The notes: generated by a model from the letters alone, not told the origin. Shown: positions 16,274-24,331, counted from the first letter of the stretch. The stretch is 32,613 bases of DNA from a bacterium (GCA_018335295.1 JAGXKI010000026.1:1-32613); one strand, 5' to 3'. Numbers and translations: made by a program.

Positions 16274-17122
16274 CTATACGGTGACTTTCAGGCCGTCATA
16301 AGCAAACCGGACATGGTCCCACTGATTTTCCAATCTCCTGTAGTCATCATAGCTCCTATTCCAGTATTCTTCCAGGTGCACAAATAGAACCTGTTTGGCC
16401 TGAATCCTTTTGGATAAAGCGAGAGTTTGGGGGAAAGTATAAAGAGTTTTTCTGGAAATATGGTCTTCGGGATATGTGAAACCATGTTTCAATCCTTCCT
16501 CAAAAATTCCTGGTTGAATCACAAGAAGGTCCGCCCCTTGAACCTCCTCTCTTTTTTCCGGGAACGGTTTGATGTCGCAGGGGGCATAAACAACCTTCTT
16601 TCCTTCTTTCATAAAAACCCAAACAGAGGAAGGATGTTTCTCCTGGTGGAGAGGAATGACTTGAATATGAGTGCGGCCTAATCTTATGGATTCTTGAAAA
16701 GGAATTACTTTAATAAATCCTGCCTTTTGGTAGAAATCCACCACAGGTCCATAGATGGATTTGATTTTTTTTATGTCTTTTTTAAGAAATTCAGGGAGAA
16801 TCAGCTGGATTTGTTTGTTAGGATACGCGGTCCAAGAACGAAAATCCAGAGAAATCTGCTCCACCACCCGAAAACCCTCTACATGGTCGGGGTCAAAATG
16901 GGTGAATCCAAGGTAAGAGACAGATTGGATCCGGGACTTATTGAGTTGAGAGGAGATTTCCGCAGGAGTATCCACCAGAAGTTTCTCATCGTTAAGAAAC
17001 AAGGCAGGGCCGGTTCTCACATAGGGAACCCCTTTATCCCGGGCTTCCTCACAGACCGAGCAGAAACAAAGGGGCCTGGGGATAACCGTACATCCGCCTG
17101 AACCGAGGACCGTTATTTCCAT
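16274..17122 (-). CDS. PhnP-like metallo-beta-lactamase-fold hydrolase
   Basis: A 282-residue protein of the PhnP/PqqB-like phosphodiesterase group. The N terminus has GSGGC, then C19-x-C21-x2-C24 (PLCFCSVCEEARDKG) and YVRTGPALFL, matching the structural zinc site and leader of PhnP. The active-site motif reads THFDPDH (H75-x-D77-x-D79-H80). The usual HxHxDH has aspartate where the second histidine should be, so metal binding may differ. Later histidines (VIPLHQ, LFVHLEEYW) could complete the site. No phosphonate genes are nearby, so the C-P lyase role of PhnP should not be assumed. GAGGG precedes the ATG. The long region upstream of the gene is non-coding. Confidence 0.8.
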   Translation of the reverse strand: MEITVLGSGGCTVIPRPLCFCSVCEEARDKGVPYVRTGPALFLNDEKLLVDTPAEISSQLNKSRIQSVSYLGFTHFDPDHVEGFRVVEQISLDFRSWTAYPNKQIQLILPEFLKKDIKKIKSIYGPVVDFYQKAGFIKVIPFQESIRLGRTHIQVIPLHQEKHPSSVWVFMKEGKKVVYAPCDIKPFPEKREEVQGADLLVIQPGIFEEGLKHGFTYPEDHISRKTLYTFPQTLALSKRIQAKQVLFVHLEEYWNRSYDDYRRLENQWDHVRFAYDGLKVTV

Positions 17123-17575
17123 ACTTATTTCCCTCGAATGATTAGCTTGAAAATAGCTTGCTTGATCAAATTAATTATAAGATGGGTCCTATCATGGGAT
17201 ATCCTCCGTCCTCGCTCCACCCATCCTCTTTATAAAGGAATCGGTCATTATGACAAAAGAACCAGAGTGTTCGAACCATTTTCGTCTGTTGAGGGTGGTG
17301 GAACCGCAATGGGGAATTGGTTCGAAAATAGAGTTTTTTAGAACACCTTTTTCGATTTCCCTTGGTCTGTTTCGTTTTTTAGGTTGATTCCGTTGAATTA
17401 ATTCAACTCATATTTCAACCTGACTCTGAACTTCAATATATCTTCTACCTTAGCCTTCGTAAGAGTCTGGGGTCGGACCAGTCCTGGTCCCACCCCTTCT
17501 CTTCGTGGTGAGGATCCCATCACCCCCGAACCCTTTTCATCGGTTGACAGAGGTGCAAACAAGGAAAATTCGTAA
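17123..17575. other. 453-bp gene-free region rich in inverted repeats
   Basis: Lies between the asparagine-synthetase-like gene (which ends here) and the PhnP-like gene (which starts here), both on the minus strand. No credible gene was found. It holds at least five inverted repeats: GATGGGT/ACCCATC (17181-17187/17219-17225), TTCGAACCA/TGGTTCGAA (17270-17278/17318-17326), the 16-bp palindrome GTTGAATTAATTCAAC (17392-17407), GGACCAG/CTGGTCC inside GGGGT/ACCCC (17469-17496), and GGTGA/TCACC (17507-17524). It may contain the transcription end of the operon, a promoter for the hydrolase, or an RNA element. Confidence 0.6.
17469..17496. repeat. Near-perfect 28-bp palindrome after the operon
   Basis: GGGGT, C, GGACCAG, TC, CTGGTCC, C, ACCCC: twelve base pairs with one C-C mismatch and a two-base centre. 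It lies about 80 bases after the last stop codon of the methyltransferase operon. There is no T-run after it on the minus strand, so it is either a processed RNA end or a protein-binding site. Confidence 0.6.
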
Positions 17576-19042
17576 TTACTTAAAAGGATCCCACCGGACA
17601 ATCAAGCTTTCATAACCTTCAGGATATTTTTCCCTGAACAGACGGTAATAGTAGAGTTCCTTAGGGGAACTGAGCTCATGGTTGGCGGCTGTTTTAGGAT
17701 GTTTCTTCAAGTCCTCTTTGCTCACCTTATCTGCTGTGAGTTCGTCCATAAGGTCATCCACTCCGGTTCCTCCAGCAAACCTAAGTTTGGGCCGGTTGGC
17801 GATCTCATCTGGAAGCCATTTGCTGAAAGCTTTTCGGAGAATCCATTTTTCCACACTCTGAGCCTTTTCCTTATCATAGTGGACTTTCAGGTCCATAGGA
17901 ATCTTCTTGCTGAAAGCCACCACTTCCGGATCTAAGTAAGGAGTTCGGTAGTTCACCGAATTGGACAACCAACCCCTGTCCAGTCTCCGAAGCGCTGTGT
18001 TGTAAGCAATGAACACCAATTTATCCGCAATACGCTCCTTCTCTTGGGGATCGGGAATATCCTTCAATTCCCGGAAATATCCGCCAAAAAGTTCATCAGC
18101 TCCTTCTCCTACCAGGATGCAGTTGGTGAAATTCGATATCATTCTGGAAGTGTAAAAATTAGCGATAGCCCCAGACACACAATCTTCATCAAACGTTTCC
18201 ATATACCATACGGCTTTGGGGATGAGGTTTTTTATATCGTTTTCTGTAATCTGGTAGATGTAATGTTCCAGTCCCAAATACTCAGCCATCTGTTTGGCAA
18301 ATTTAATGTCTTTGCTGGGATACCTTTTTATGGTGGTACTGAACAGCTTAATGTTGGGGTTTATGGATTTGGCTACCGAAGAAATGAGGGAACTATCCAG
18401 ACCTCCACTGAGAGAGACCCCTTCAACGGCTCCATCTTTCATCCTTTTTTTCACGGCCTTGACCATCAACTCTTCGAGTATCTGAGCGGCTTCTTCGGGA
18501 GAATCAAAATCCGGGACTTCGGGGGTATATCCTTCAAATTTTTGGAGACCTTCTTTGGTGGAATAATAATGTCCCGGGGTCAACTCTTCCACAGAACTCA
18601 CAAAGTCCAAAAGAGTTTTGGCTTCTGAACCAAAACAGAGAAAACCATCCTGATATTGGTAGATCATGGGTCTGGCTCCAACGGAATCCCGGGCCAGAAG
18701 GGTCTCCTCTTCATCGATAATGGCGAGGGAAAAGCTTCCTTGGAGTCGGGAAAGACACTTTTTTCCCTCTTTCAAGTAGAGATTGCGGATATATTCCACA
18801 TTGGACTGGCTTCCATTGAGTGAGTTATAAATGTCTCCATCCATCATCACGATGGGTTTTTCCTTGCCGGATACAGCTGATGTGGATCTTCGCGATAGTT
18901 TAAGTTCACCGGCAGCCACTCCTCCTTTCTCCAATTCATAGACGAATGAATTGTCAGGACCCCGGTGATGGATCCTCTTAAGCATATTTTCCAGTTGATT
19001 TCGCTCAACTTTTTTTCCTATGATTCCTGTTATTGCACTCAT
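17576..19042 (-). CDS. Asparagine-synthetase-like ATP-dependent ligase with degenerate glutaminase domain
   Basis: 488 residues, two domains as in AsnB. The N-terminal glutaminase domain (about 1-150) begins MSAITGIIG instead of MCGI: the catalytic Cys is Ser. The glutamine-site NGE is DGD (68-70), and the Asp normally binding the amino group is Asn (SNVEYI, 81). HRGPD is kept. The C-terminal ATP-pyrophosphatase domain is intact: SGGLDSS (212-218) and GEGADELFGGY (311-321). The protein should therefore adenylate a carboxylate but not hydrolyse glutamine. Loss of this Cys is known in beta-lactam and carbapenam synthetases. Its ATG directly follows the stop of the nitrilase-family gene, with AAGGAG inside that gene, so the two are coupled. 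It may use ammonia from that partner, or join an internal amine. It is probably not a housekeeping asparagine synthetase. Confidence 0.85.
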   Translation of the reverse strand: MSAITGIIGKKVERNQLENMLKRIHHRGPDNSFVYELEKGGVAAGELKLSRRSTSAVSGKEKPIVMMDGDIYNSLNGSQSNVEYIRNLYLKEGKKCLSRLQGSFSLAIIDEEETLLARDSVGARPMIYQYQDGFLCFGSEAKTLLDFVSSVEELTPGHYYSTKEGLQKFEGYTPEVPDFDSPEEAAQILEELMVKAVKKRMKDGAVEGVSLSGGLDSSLISSVAKSINPNIKLFSTTIKRYPSKDIKFAKQMAEYLGLEHYIYQITENDIKNLIPKAVWYMETFDEDCVSGAIANFYTSRMISNFTNCILVGEGADELFGGYFRELKDIPDPQEKERIADKLVFIAYNTALRRLDRGWLSNSVNYRTPYLDPEVVAFSKKIPMDLKVHYDKEKAQSVEKWILRKAFSKWLPDEIANRPKLRFAGGTGVDDLMDELTADKVSKEDLKKHPKTAANHELSSPKELYYYRLFREKYPEGYESLIVRWDPFK

Positions 19043-19849
19043 TTACAAACTCCTTTCTTTATCAATTTGTATTTTTTGGGAAAAATCCACGACCCTGTTA
19101 AAGGGTCTTTCCCAGTTCTTGCGGGACTTTTCCTTTTCTATCAACTCATCCAGGGGTGAGAAATGAAACTCCACATGTTCCTTTTGGGTTTCTTCCTTGG
19201 CTATTTTTCCTGAAGGAAGGACAAAAATGCCGAAATTTTTGTAGCTCAGATTGAACTTTTGGCTGTAACCTCCTCCTCCACAACAGGCTATACAGATGAT
19301 ATTCTCGATGGCTCTGGCCCTGGTCAGGCTTCGGACATAAGGAAGATATTCCAACTCTTCCTTAAAGGGAGCCAGTATGAGTTTGGCACCACGGAAAACC
19401 ATATGCCTGATTATCTCAGGATACCACATGTCATAGCACACCGGAACTCCCAACGGAATCCCATCCAGGATAAAAATAGGGGTTTCCATTCCCCGGCTGA
19501 GTTTTCGTGTCGATCTATCACTGGGACTGAGCTGAACCTTCCGGTAGGTTCCCACAAGACGCCCTTTCCTGTCGGTAACCACACAGGTGTCAAAAAATTT
19601 ATCATCCTCTCTCTCAGTAAAGTTTCCTACTATATGAAGAGAATGTGCTCTCGCCTTTTCCTGCAGCCAGGTTGTGAATTTTCCAGGGATTACCTCAGAG
19701 TAGTGGCCGTCAGGATCAGGGGCATCTTCAGGAAGGACCGCAATATGAGCATCACTCGTTTTCTCCAAAAGAGAGGAAATTTTCTGCATATTCTGTTCCA
19801 CGGTGTTTTGGTATCTGTAACACAAAAGAGCCACCTTGATCTTCTTCAT
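19043..19849 (-). CDS. Nitrilase-superfamily (C-N hydrolase) amidase
   Basis: A 268-residue carbon-nitrogen hydrolase. The catalytic triad is complete: E41 (AVLPEDAP), K104 (TYRKVQLSPSD) and C138 (GVPVCYDMWYPE). The family acts on amides, nitriles or carbamoyl groups, or releases ammonia for a synthetase domain as in glutamine-dependent NAD synthetase. The first beta-strand motif is short and the C-terminal 40 residues are charged. It begins 13 bp after the third MttB-like gene and abuts the asparagine-synthetase-like gene with no gap. The position suggests either supply of ammonia to that ligase or hydrolysis of an amide form of the substrate of the methyltransferases. Substrate is not readable from the sequence. 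Confidence 0.87.
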   Translation of the reverse strand: MKKIKVALLCYRYQNTVEQNMQKISSLLEKTSDAHIAVLPEDAPDPDGHYSEVIPGKFTTWLQEKARAHSLHIVGNFTEREDDKFFDTCVVTDRKGRLVGTYRKVQLSPSDRSTRKLSRGMETPIFILDGIPLGVPVCYDMWYPEIIRHMVFRGAKLILAPFKEELEYLPYVRSLTRARAIENIICIACCGGGGYSQKFNLSYKNFGIFVLPSGKIAKEETQKEHVEFHFSPLDELIEKEKSRKNWERPFNRVVDFSQKIQIDKERSL

Positions 19850-19862
19850 TAGGGAATATCCC

Positions 19863-21335
19863 TCATCTATCCCAACCGAGAATCTGTTTTTTGATCCTCA
19901 AGACTTCATCCAGATTCATCTGGCCTTCCAATCTCATTCCTTTATAAAGCCATCCTTTTCGTAAACCGGCTCTGGAAGCTTTCATGAACTTGTTGCTGCT
20001 TCGACCGGATTGGATCGCTTTGCTGATTGTATCCACTTGTGAGCCGGCATATTCCGGAGTGTACTCTTCTTTGGGAGAAAGAATGAATTCAATCCTGTTG
20101 GATATGTCCTGTTTCATCTGGGAATCCAAGTTTACATCGAACATATTTAATGCATCGTGGACAGCCTTCTGGGCAATCTCAGCCAGGTCATAATCCGGAG
20201 ATTGGGAAAAAAGTTCCTTTATGCGGGAAATCACCTGGTTATCGATTATGTACTGCTCTGGTGAGACCGTTAATACCTGCTCCAGCATTCCCACGGCACT
20301 GTTGATAAATTGAGCACCACTGGCGCTTTCAAAAACCCAGCTCAAGGTTTTCTCAGCTACAGTTTGAGGGTTGGGTTCCTTCTCATCGGAAACGGCTGCG
20401 GTCCCACAGCAGGGAATTTTATAAAAATAGGTCATATCCGTGATGACCGCGATCCGTCTTATGCTCTCCGGCTGACACCAACGCGGAGAAGCATCCGCGT
20501 ATAAATTGGAGGTGATGGGTATTCCTCTGTAGAGCACCTTAGCTCCAGGTCTAACCAGATTCGCCAATACCACCGCCGAAAGCAGTTCCGCGTTAACCTG
20601 AATGATCTCCCCCACCTCAGAAAGAGGGGCGGTGGATCCGCCTTGAGGACAGCTGGATATGGACACCGCAATATCCTCCTTTACGATATCCATGAATTTT
20701 TCCACAGTATCACTGACCAAGTTCATTGGGCTGACCAGAACACAAGAGATAAAGGATATTCGTGATTTGTCCTTAACGGCTTCGATAATTTCAGGAAGTT
20801 TATCCAATTTAATCAGGTTGGCCAAGTTGACGTGCTTGGAAGTGTTTTCCAGGAAGATCCGGGTCTTTTCCAAGTCCATTTTTTCTTCAGGTACATCCGG
20901 CTCCACGGGGCGGGTGATAAAATCCACATTTTCCAGGTTTTCGCAGATCCGCAGAATATCTATCAGGTCCTGGGTCCCCGCTGATTTTTTCTCAAACTCA
21001 CCGTCATGGTAATAGAGAACATTGAGAGCCTGTCCTCCGGTTCCATAGTAAACCAACGGATCCTCAGGATTCAGCCGGATGTTGTCCTTGGAATGCTGAC
21101 CGTGCAGAGTGATTTCCTTGGCAGTCTTTTCCAGTGCGTCTTCAACCATGTTTTTGGGAATTTTCACTCGTCCCTGTTCATACACAGCTCCCTTTTTCTG
21201 GAAAAGGTCGATGGCTTTTTCACTGGTAGCAGCCACACCTACCTCTTCCAGCAGCCGGCATGAGCTGTCATGAATAACCTGGCATTCCTGATTGCTTAAA
21301 AAAGAGTGTCTTTTTAATTTCATACCTCTGTTCAT
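19863..21335 (-). CDS. MttB-family corrinoid methyltransferase, non-pyrrolysine (paralog 1)
   Basis: A 490-residue member of the trimethylamine methyltransferase (COG5598/MttB) family. Family landmarks include YYGTGGQALNVLYY, ITRPVEPDVP, SSCPQGGSTAP and FYKIPCCGTAAVSD. The frame runs without TAG, so pyrrolysine is absent, as in the glycine-betaine, proline-betaine and carnitine demethylases MtgB, MtpB and MtcB. It should move a methyl group from an N-methylated substrate to the Co(I) corrinoid protein encoded 26 bp upstream. It diverges from its two paralogs in the pocket region (NLYADASPRWCQPESIRR), so a different substrate is likely. GGGGAT precedes the ATG at 21335. A second ATG four codons later is too close to its own purine run. 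Confidence 0.92.
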   Translation of the reverse strand: MNRGMKLKRHSFLSNQECQVIHDSSCRLLEEVGVAATSEKAIDLFQKKGAVYEQGRVKIPKNMVEDALEKTAKEITLHGQHSKDNIRLNPEDPLVYYGTGGQALNVLYYHDGEFEKKSAGTQDLIDILRICENLENVDFITRPVEPDVPEEKMDLEKTRIFLENTSKHVNLANLIKLDKLPEIIEAVKDKSRISFISCVLVSPMNLVSDTVEKFMDIVKEDIAVSISSCPQGGSTAPLSEVGEIIQVNAELLSAVVLANLVRPGAKVLYRGIPITSNLYADASPRWCQPESIRRIAVITDMTYFYKIPCCGTAAVSDEKEPNPQTVAEKTLSWVFESASGAQFINSAVGMLEQVLTVSPEQYIIDNQVISRIKELFSQSPDYDLAEIAQKAVHDALNMFDVNLDSQMKQDISNRIEFILSPKEEYTPEYAGSQVDTISKAIQSGRSSNKFMKASRAGLRKGWLYKGMRLEGQMNLDEVLRIKKQILGWDR

Positions 21336-21361
21336 GAGTTATCCCCTTTCTTTCTCACCCA

Positions 21362-22039
21362 TTATCCGGCCGTTTTTTCCAGTTTTCCCAAAGCATCAAA
21401 AGCATCCTTTGCGTAGACATCCGCTCCAATTTTTTTGGCGAAATCTTCGGAAGTAGGAGCTCCTCCTATACATACAGTCGCTTGATCTCTCACCCCTTCT
21501 TTCTCCATCAGCTCGATGATTTCGCCCATACGTTCCATGGTGGTGGTGAGAAGAGCTGAGAGTCCCACAAAATTGGCGTTGGTTTCCTTTAATTTATTGA
21601 CGATCTTATCGGCTTTGACGCTGGTCCCTAGGTCTTCAACTTCATATCCGGAACCTTGGAGAATCGTGGAGACGATATTCTTCCCTATGTCATGGAGGTC
21701 TCCTTCGACCGTAGCCATGATAAATTTTCCTTTGCTCTGCACATCTTCTTTTAAAAGAAGAGGCTTCAAAATATTTGTAGCCTCAGAAACGCATTCAGCT
21801 GAGGCCAACATATCCGCAATAGTATACTCTCCCTCTTCGTATTTGCGTCCCACTTCTTCCATTCCCGGCGTTAAGGCCTTATTGAGTATGTCAGTGGGAG
21901 AGACGTTTTCATCGACAGCCTGGTTTACCAGCTCAATCACACCAGGCTTGCCCGCTAAATCTCCATCGAAACCTTCATCTTCCTGGTCTACTTTCCCAGC
22001 GATAATGTTTCTTTTGATTTCCTCAAAAAAATCACTCAT
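21362..22039 (-). CDS. Corrinoid protein of the MtbC/MtgC type (paralog 1)
   Basis: A 225-residue methyl carrier. The N-terminal helical cap domain (about 1-95) contains PGMEEVGRKYEEGEY and DMLASAECV. The Rossmann-like B12 domain has the base-off ligand motif D114-L-H116-D-I-G119 and later VGLSALLTTTM and CIGGAP. H116 is the lower axial ligand. It carries the methyl group between the MttB homologs and the tetrahydrofolate methyltransferase. The start at 22039 (MSDFFEE) follows GGAGG. An ATG at 22054 lies inside that ribosome-binding site and is rejected. It shares with the second corrinoid protein an uncommon acidic/Gly-rich stretch (DEGFDGDLAGKPG) near residue 21. Confidence 0.94.
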   Translation of the reverse strand: MSDFFEEIKRNIIAGKVDQEDEGFDGDLAGKPGVIELVNQAVDENVSPTDILNKALTPGMEEVGRKYEEGEYTIADMLASAECVSEATNILKPLLLKEDVQSKGKFIMATVEGDLHDIGKNIVSTILQGSGYEVEDLGTSVKADKIVNKLKETNANFVGLSALLTTTMERMGEIIELMEKEGVRDQATVCIGGAPTSEDFAKKIGADVYAKDAFDALGKLEKTAG

Positions 22040-22069
22040 TGTTTTCCTCCTCATTTATGGGATTATAAC

Positions 22070-23035
22070 TTACTTTCCTTTCTCTCTTGAATGCTGTTTT
22101 TCCTCCGGGGATTTTTCCGAGCGCGGAGAGCTCTTTTTTTCTTTCAAGAATCCAGATTCTTCGGCAATCCGAGGGGTAATGCTTTCCCACATCAAAGGCA
22201 TCAAGTGAATTCCTTGAAGCCCCTTTATTTCCCTCAATTTCTGGATAGTCTCCACGGCAATCTTTACGCCTTCTTCTTTGGGTTTCTCTGCCTTTTCCAT
22301 CCGGGAAATGATGTCCTTGGATATGGTCATACCCGGCACTTCTTTTTCCATGTACTGGAGGGCTTTTACTGACTTGACAGGCATGACTCCAGCCAGGATA
22401 GCAATCTTCTCGTGAAGGCCCCAATCGCGAACCCTTTTCATCCACTCAGCAAACCGCTCCAAATCAAATACGGCTTGAGTCTGGATGAACTGAGCTCCGG
22501 CTTTTATTTTTTTGGCCAGACGAAGAACCCGAAATTCCAGAGGTGGAGCAAAAGGATTGGCCGCTCCCCCGATAAACAGGTGGGGAGGAGTTTTTATCTG
22601 GTCTCCTGAAAGAAAATAACCTTGGGTCATCCTCTTGGCTGCGGCAATCAGCTGCACTGAATCTAAATCAAACACTCCCTTTGCTTCCGGATGATTGCCA
22701 AAGCTCTGATAATCTCCGGTCAAACAAAGAACATTGTGGATACCGAGAGCCGACATCCCCAGCAAATCACTCTGAAGAGCCAGACGGTTTCGGTCACGGC
22801 AGGTGATCTGAACCACTGGTTCCAAACCTTCTTCCACCAGAATTTTGGAGGCAGCTATACTGGGAAGCCGGACAATCGCTGTCTGATTATCTGTGATGTT
22901 GATTCCATCGGCAATATCCCGAAAATGTCTTGATTTTTTCCGGACGGAATCGCCTTTACTGCTCCGGGGAGGCCCCAATTCTGCAGTCAGCACAAACTGT
23001 CCTGATTCAATCTTGTTTTTTAATGTCATGGTCAT
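22070..23035 (-). CDS. metF: Methylenetetrahydrofolate reductase, MetF
   Basis: TIM-barrel enzyme that interconverts methyl- and methylene-tetrahydrofolate, here probably in the oxidative direction. Motifs: VLTAELGPPRSSKG near the N terminus, DGINITDNQTAI, NVLCLTGDYQSFG, FIGGAANPFAP, GAQFIQTQAVFDLERF and AGVMPVKS. From the chosen start it is about 321 residues, with a charged C-terminal tail (about 285-321). Four in-frame ATG codons lie at 23029-23038 behind GGAG. 23035 gives the best spacing, but 23029 is possible. All overlap the end of metV by 20-30 bp, so the two are coupled. Upstream in-frame extension to 23134 lies inside metV and is rejected. Pairing with MetV shows the acetogen-type MetFV complex. 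Confidence 0.92.
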   Translation of the reverse strand: MTMTLKNKIESGQFVLTAELGPPRSSKGDSVRKKSRHFRDIADGINITDNQTAIVRLPSIAASKILVEEGLEPVVQITCRDRNRLALQSDLLGMSALGIHNVLCLTGDYQSFGNHPEAKGVFDLDSVQLIAAAKRMTQGYFLSGDQIKTPPHLFIGGAANPFAPPLEFRVLRLAKKIKAGAQFIQTQAVFDLERFAEWMKRVRDWGLHEKIAILAGVMPVKSVKALQYMEKEVPGMTISKDIISRMEKAEKPKEEGVKIAVETIQKLREIKGLQGIHLMPLMWESITPRIAEESGFLKEKKSSPRSEKSPEEKQHSREKGK

Positions 23036-23459
23036 CATCACTCCGAATAATGAATGTGGGAGGCTCAATCTGTTTGGTCCATACATTGAGCCAAGCTGAG
23101 GTTTTCTCAAGTTCCCAGTTGTGAATCTTTTCAATTCGATGCAACAGGGAGGTTCTTCTCAATCGTCTGGCCCGCTGGAAAGCCATATACCAGACACATT
23201 TTCGTTCAGGGTACACCTCACAATGCCCATTGGCTCGGGTGCCTCCACAGGGCCCGTTGCGCAAACGCTTGGGACATCTTTGAGAACAAACAAATCCGGT
23301 ATGACTCAAAATGCACTCTCCGCAGTGGTGGCACTTGAAAAGAGGCACTTTGAACAGGTCTTCAAAAAACAGCATTATCTTGGAGAGAATTTTTTCTCCC
23401 CGGGACAAATCTCTTTTCTTCAATGTGACCAGTTCGTCAAAATCTTTTTCTTTATTCAT
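23007..23459 (-). CDS. metV: MetV, zinc/cysteine-rich partner subunit of MetF
   Basis: A 150-residue protein matching the methylene-tetrahydrofolate reductase C-terminal domain family (MetV). Eight cysteines are arranged as CHHCGEC (43, 46, 49), CSQRCP (58, 62), GPCGGT (71), GHCEVYPERKCVW (80, 88). This is the MetV signature, including RNGPCGG and CVWYMAFQRA. In Moorella and Acetobacterium the protein joins MetF and links it to further electron carriers. Here it precedes and overlaps metF. No rnfC2 or hdr genes are nearby, so the electron acceptor is unknown. The pairing supports oxidation of methyl groups coupled to ferredoxin or NAD. Confidence 0.88.
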   Translation of the reverse strand: MNKEKDFDELVTLKKRDLSRGEKILSKIMLFFEDLFKVPLFKCHHCGECILSHTGFVCSQRCPKRLRNGPCGGTRANGHCEVYPERKCVWYMAFQRARRLRRTSLLHRIEKIHNWELEKTSAWLNVWTKQIEPPTFIIRSDDDHDIKKQD

Positions 23460-23508
23460 GTGTGCACCTTTATACTTTACTAATGTCTTCTTGAAGAGAA
23501 TCCGTTCC

Positions 23509-24180
23509 TCAAGCGGATTTCAATTTTTCGATGGCGTCAAAAGCATCCTCGCAGTAAAAATCAGCTCCGATTTTCTGGGCGAATTCCTTGGAGACAGGAG
23601 CTCCTCCGATAAAAACTTTCACTTTATCTCTCAAACCCGCTTCTTTCAGTTTGTCAATCACATCTTTCATGTTGGACATGGTGGTGGTGAGAAGAGCAGA
23701 TAAACCCACAAATTGAGCGTGGCTCTGTTTGACCTCCTCCACAATCTCATCTGGGGTTACCGAAGTCCCTAAATCCTTCACTTCATATCCAGAACCCTTG
23801 AGAAGAGTGGATACAATATTTTTCCCTATATCATGGAGGTCATCTTTGACCGTGGCCAAAATAAATTTCTCTTTTCTCTGGTCCTCTTTTTTAACCAACT
23901 TGGGTTCCAGTATCTTCATGATCTCACTCACACATTCTGCTGAAGCCAACATATCCGGGGTCAAATATTCCCCTTCTTCATATCGGCGTCCCACTTCTTC
24001 CATTCCGGGATTGAGGCATTTATCGAGAATCTCGCTAGGGGAAATGTTCTGGTCAAGAGCCTTTTGAACTAATTCCATCACACCCGGCTCCCCCGCCATT
24101 TCACCGTTGAAGCCTTCGTCTTCACTGTTCATCCTTCCTTCAATGATATTTTTCTTGATTTTCTCAAGTATATCTTCCAT
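23509..24180 (-). CDS. Corrinoid protein of the MtbC/MtgC type (paralog 2)
   Basis: A 223-residue paralog of the corrinoid protein at 21362-22039, very similar along its length and with identical layout. It has the helical cap (PGMEEVGRRYEEGEY, DMLASAECV) and the B12 domain with D114-L-H116-D-I-G119, VGLSALLTTTM and FIGGAP. AAGGAG lies before the ATG at 24180. It comes 151 bp after the second MttB homolog, the longest gap inside the cluster, and 49 bp before metV. Two carrier proteins for three methyltransferases imply that at least one carrier is shared. Confidence 0.94.
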   Translation of the reverse strand: MEDILEKIKKNIIEGRMNSEDEGFNGEMAGEPGVMELVQKALDQNISPSEILDKCLNPGMEEVGRRYEEGEYLTPDMLASAECVSEIMKILEPKLVKKEDQRKEKFILATVKDDLHDIGKNIVSTLLKGSGYEVKDLGTSVTPDEIVEEVKQSHAQFVGLSALLTTTMSNMKDVIDKLKEAGLRDKVKVFIGGAPVSKEFAQKIGADFYCEDAFDAIEKLKSA

Positions 24181-24331
24181 TTCTAATCTCCTTGATAATA
24201 TAATTCACCTGATTTATTCATAAAAAAAGCCGACACCTATAAATAACCCACAGAGCGGGAAACAGAATAAAATGAGGTCAGAGGCCTTTGGGTTTGACCC
24301 CATTTGTTGTTTTGTGCAGAGAAAGCCAGTT
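24181..24331 (-). other. 151-bp gap inside the methyltransferase cluster
   Basis: The only sizeable gap between co-directional genes of the cluster. It contains a weak inverted repeat GGTCA...TGACC (about 24274-24299) but no T-run, and AT-rich sequence in front of the corrinoid protein gene (minus strand) without a convincing -35/-10 pair. It may hold an internal promoter or an RNA processing site. I see nothing decisive. Confidence 0.35.

Noticed and set aside
17270-17326. TTCGAACC/GGTTCGAA looking like a tRNA T-loop
   Set aside because: No acceptor, D or anticodon arms can be built around either copy on either strand. Kept only as an inverted repeat.
17398-17601. Small 67-residue minus-strand frame after the asnB-like gene
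   Set aside because: It covers the inverted repeats, shows no recognisable motif and overlaps the end of the asnB-like gene. Low coding likelihood.
22032-22445. 137-residue minus-strand frame inside metF
   Set aside because: It is a different frame of metF on the same strand, with no family likeness and no ribosome-binding site.
23036-23134. Longer metF frame reaching into metV
   Set aside because: The added 33 residues do not resemble MetF and lie in the coding sequence of metV. The conserved start of MetF is at the ATG cluster 23029-23038.
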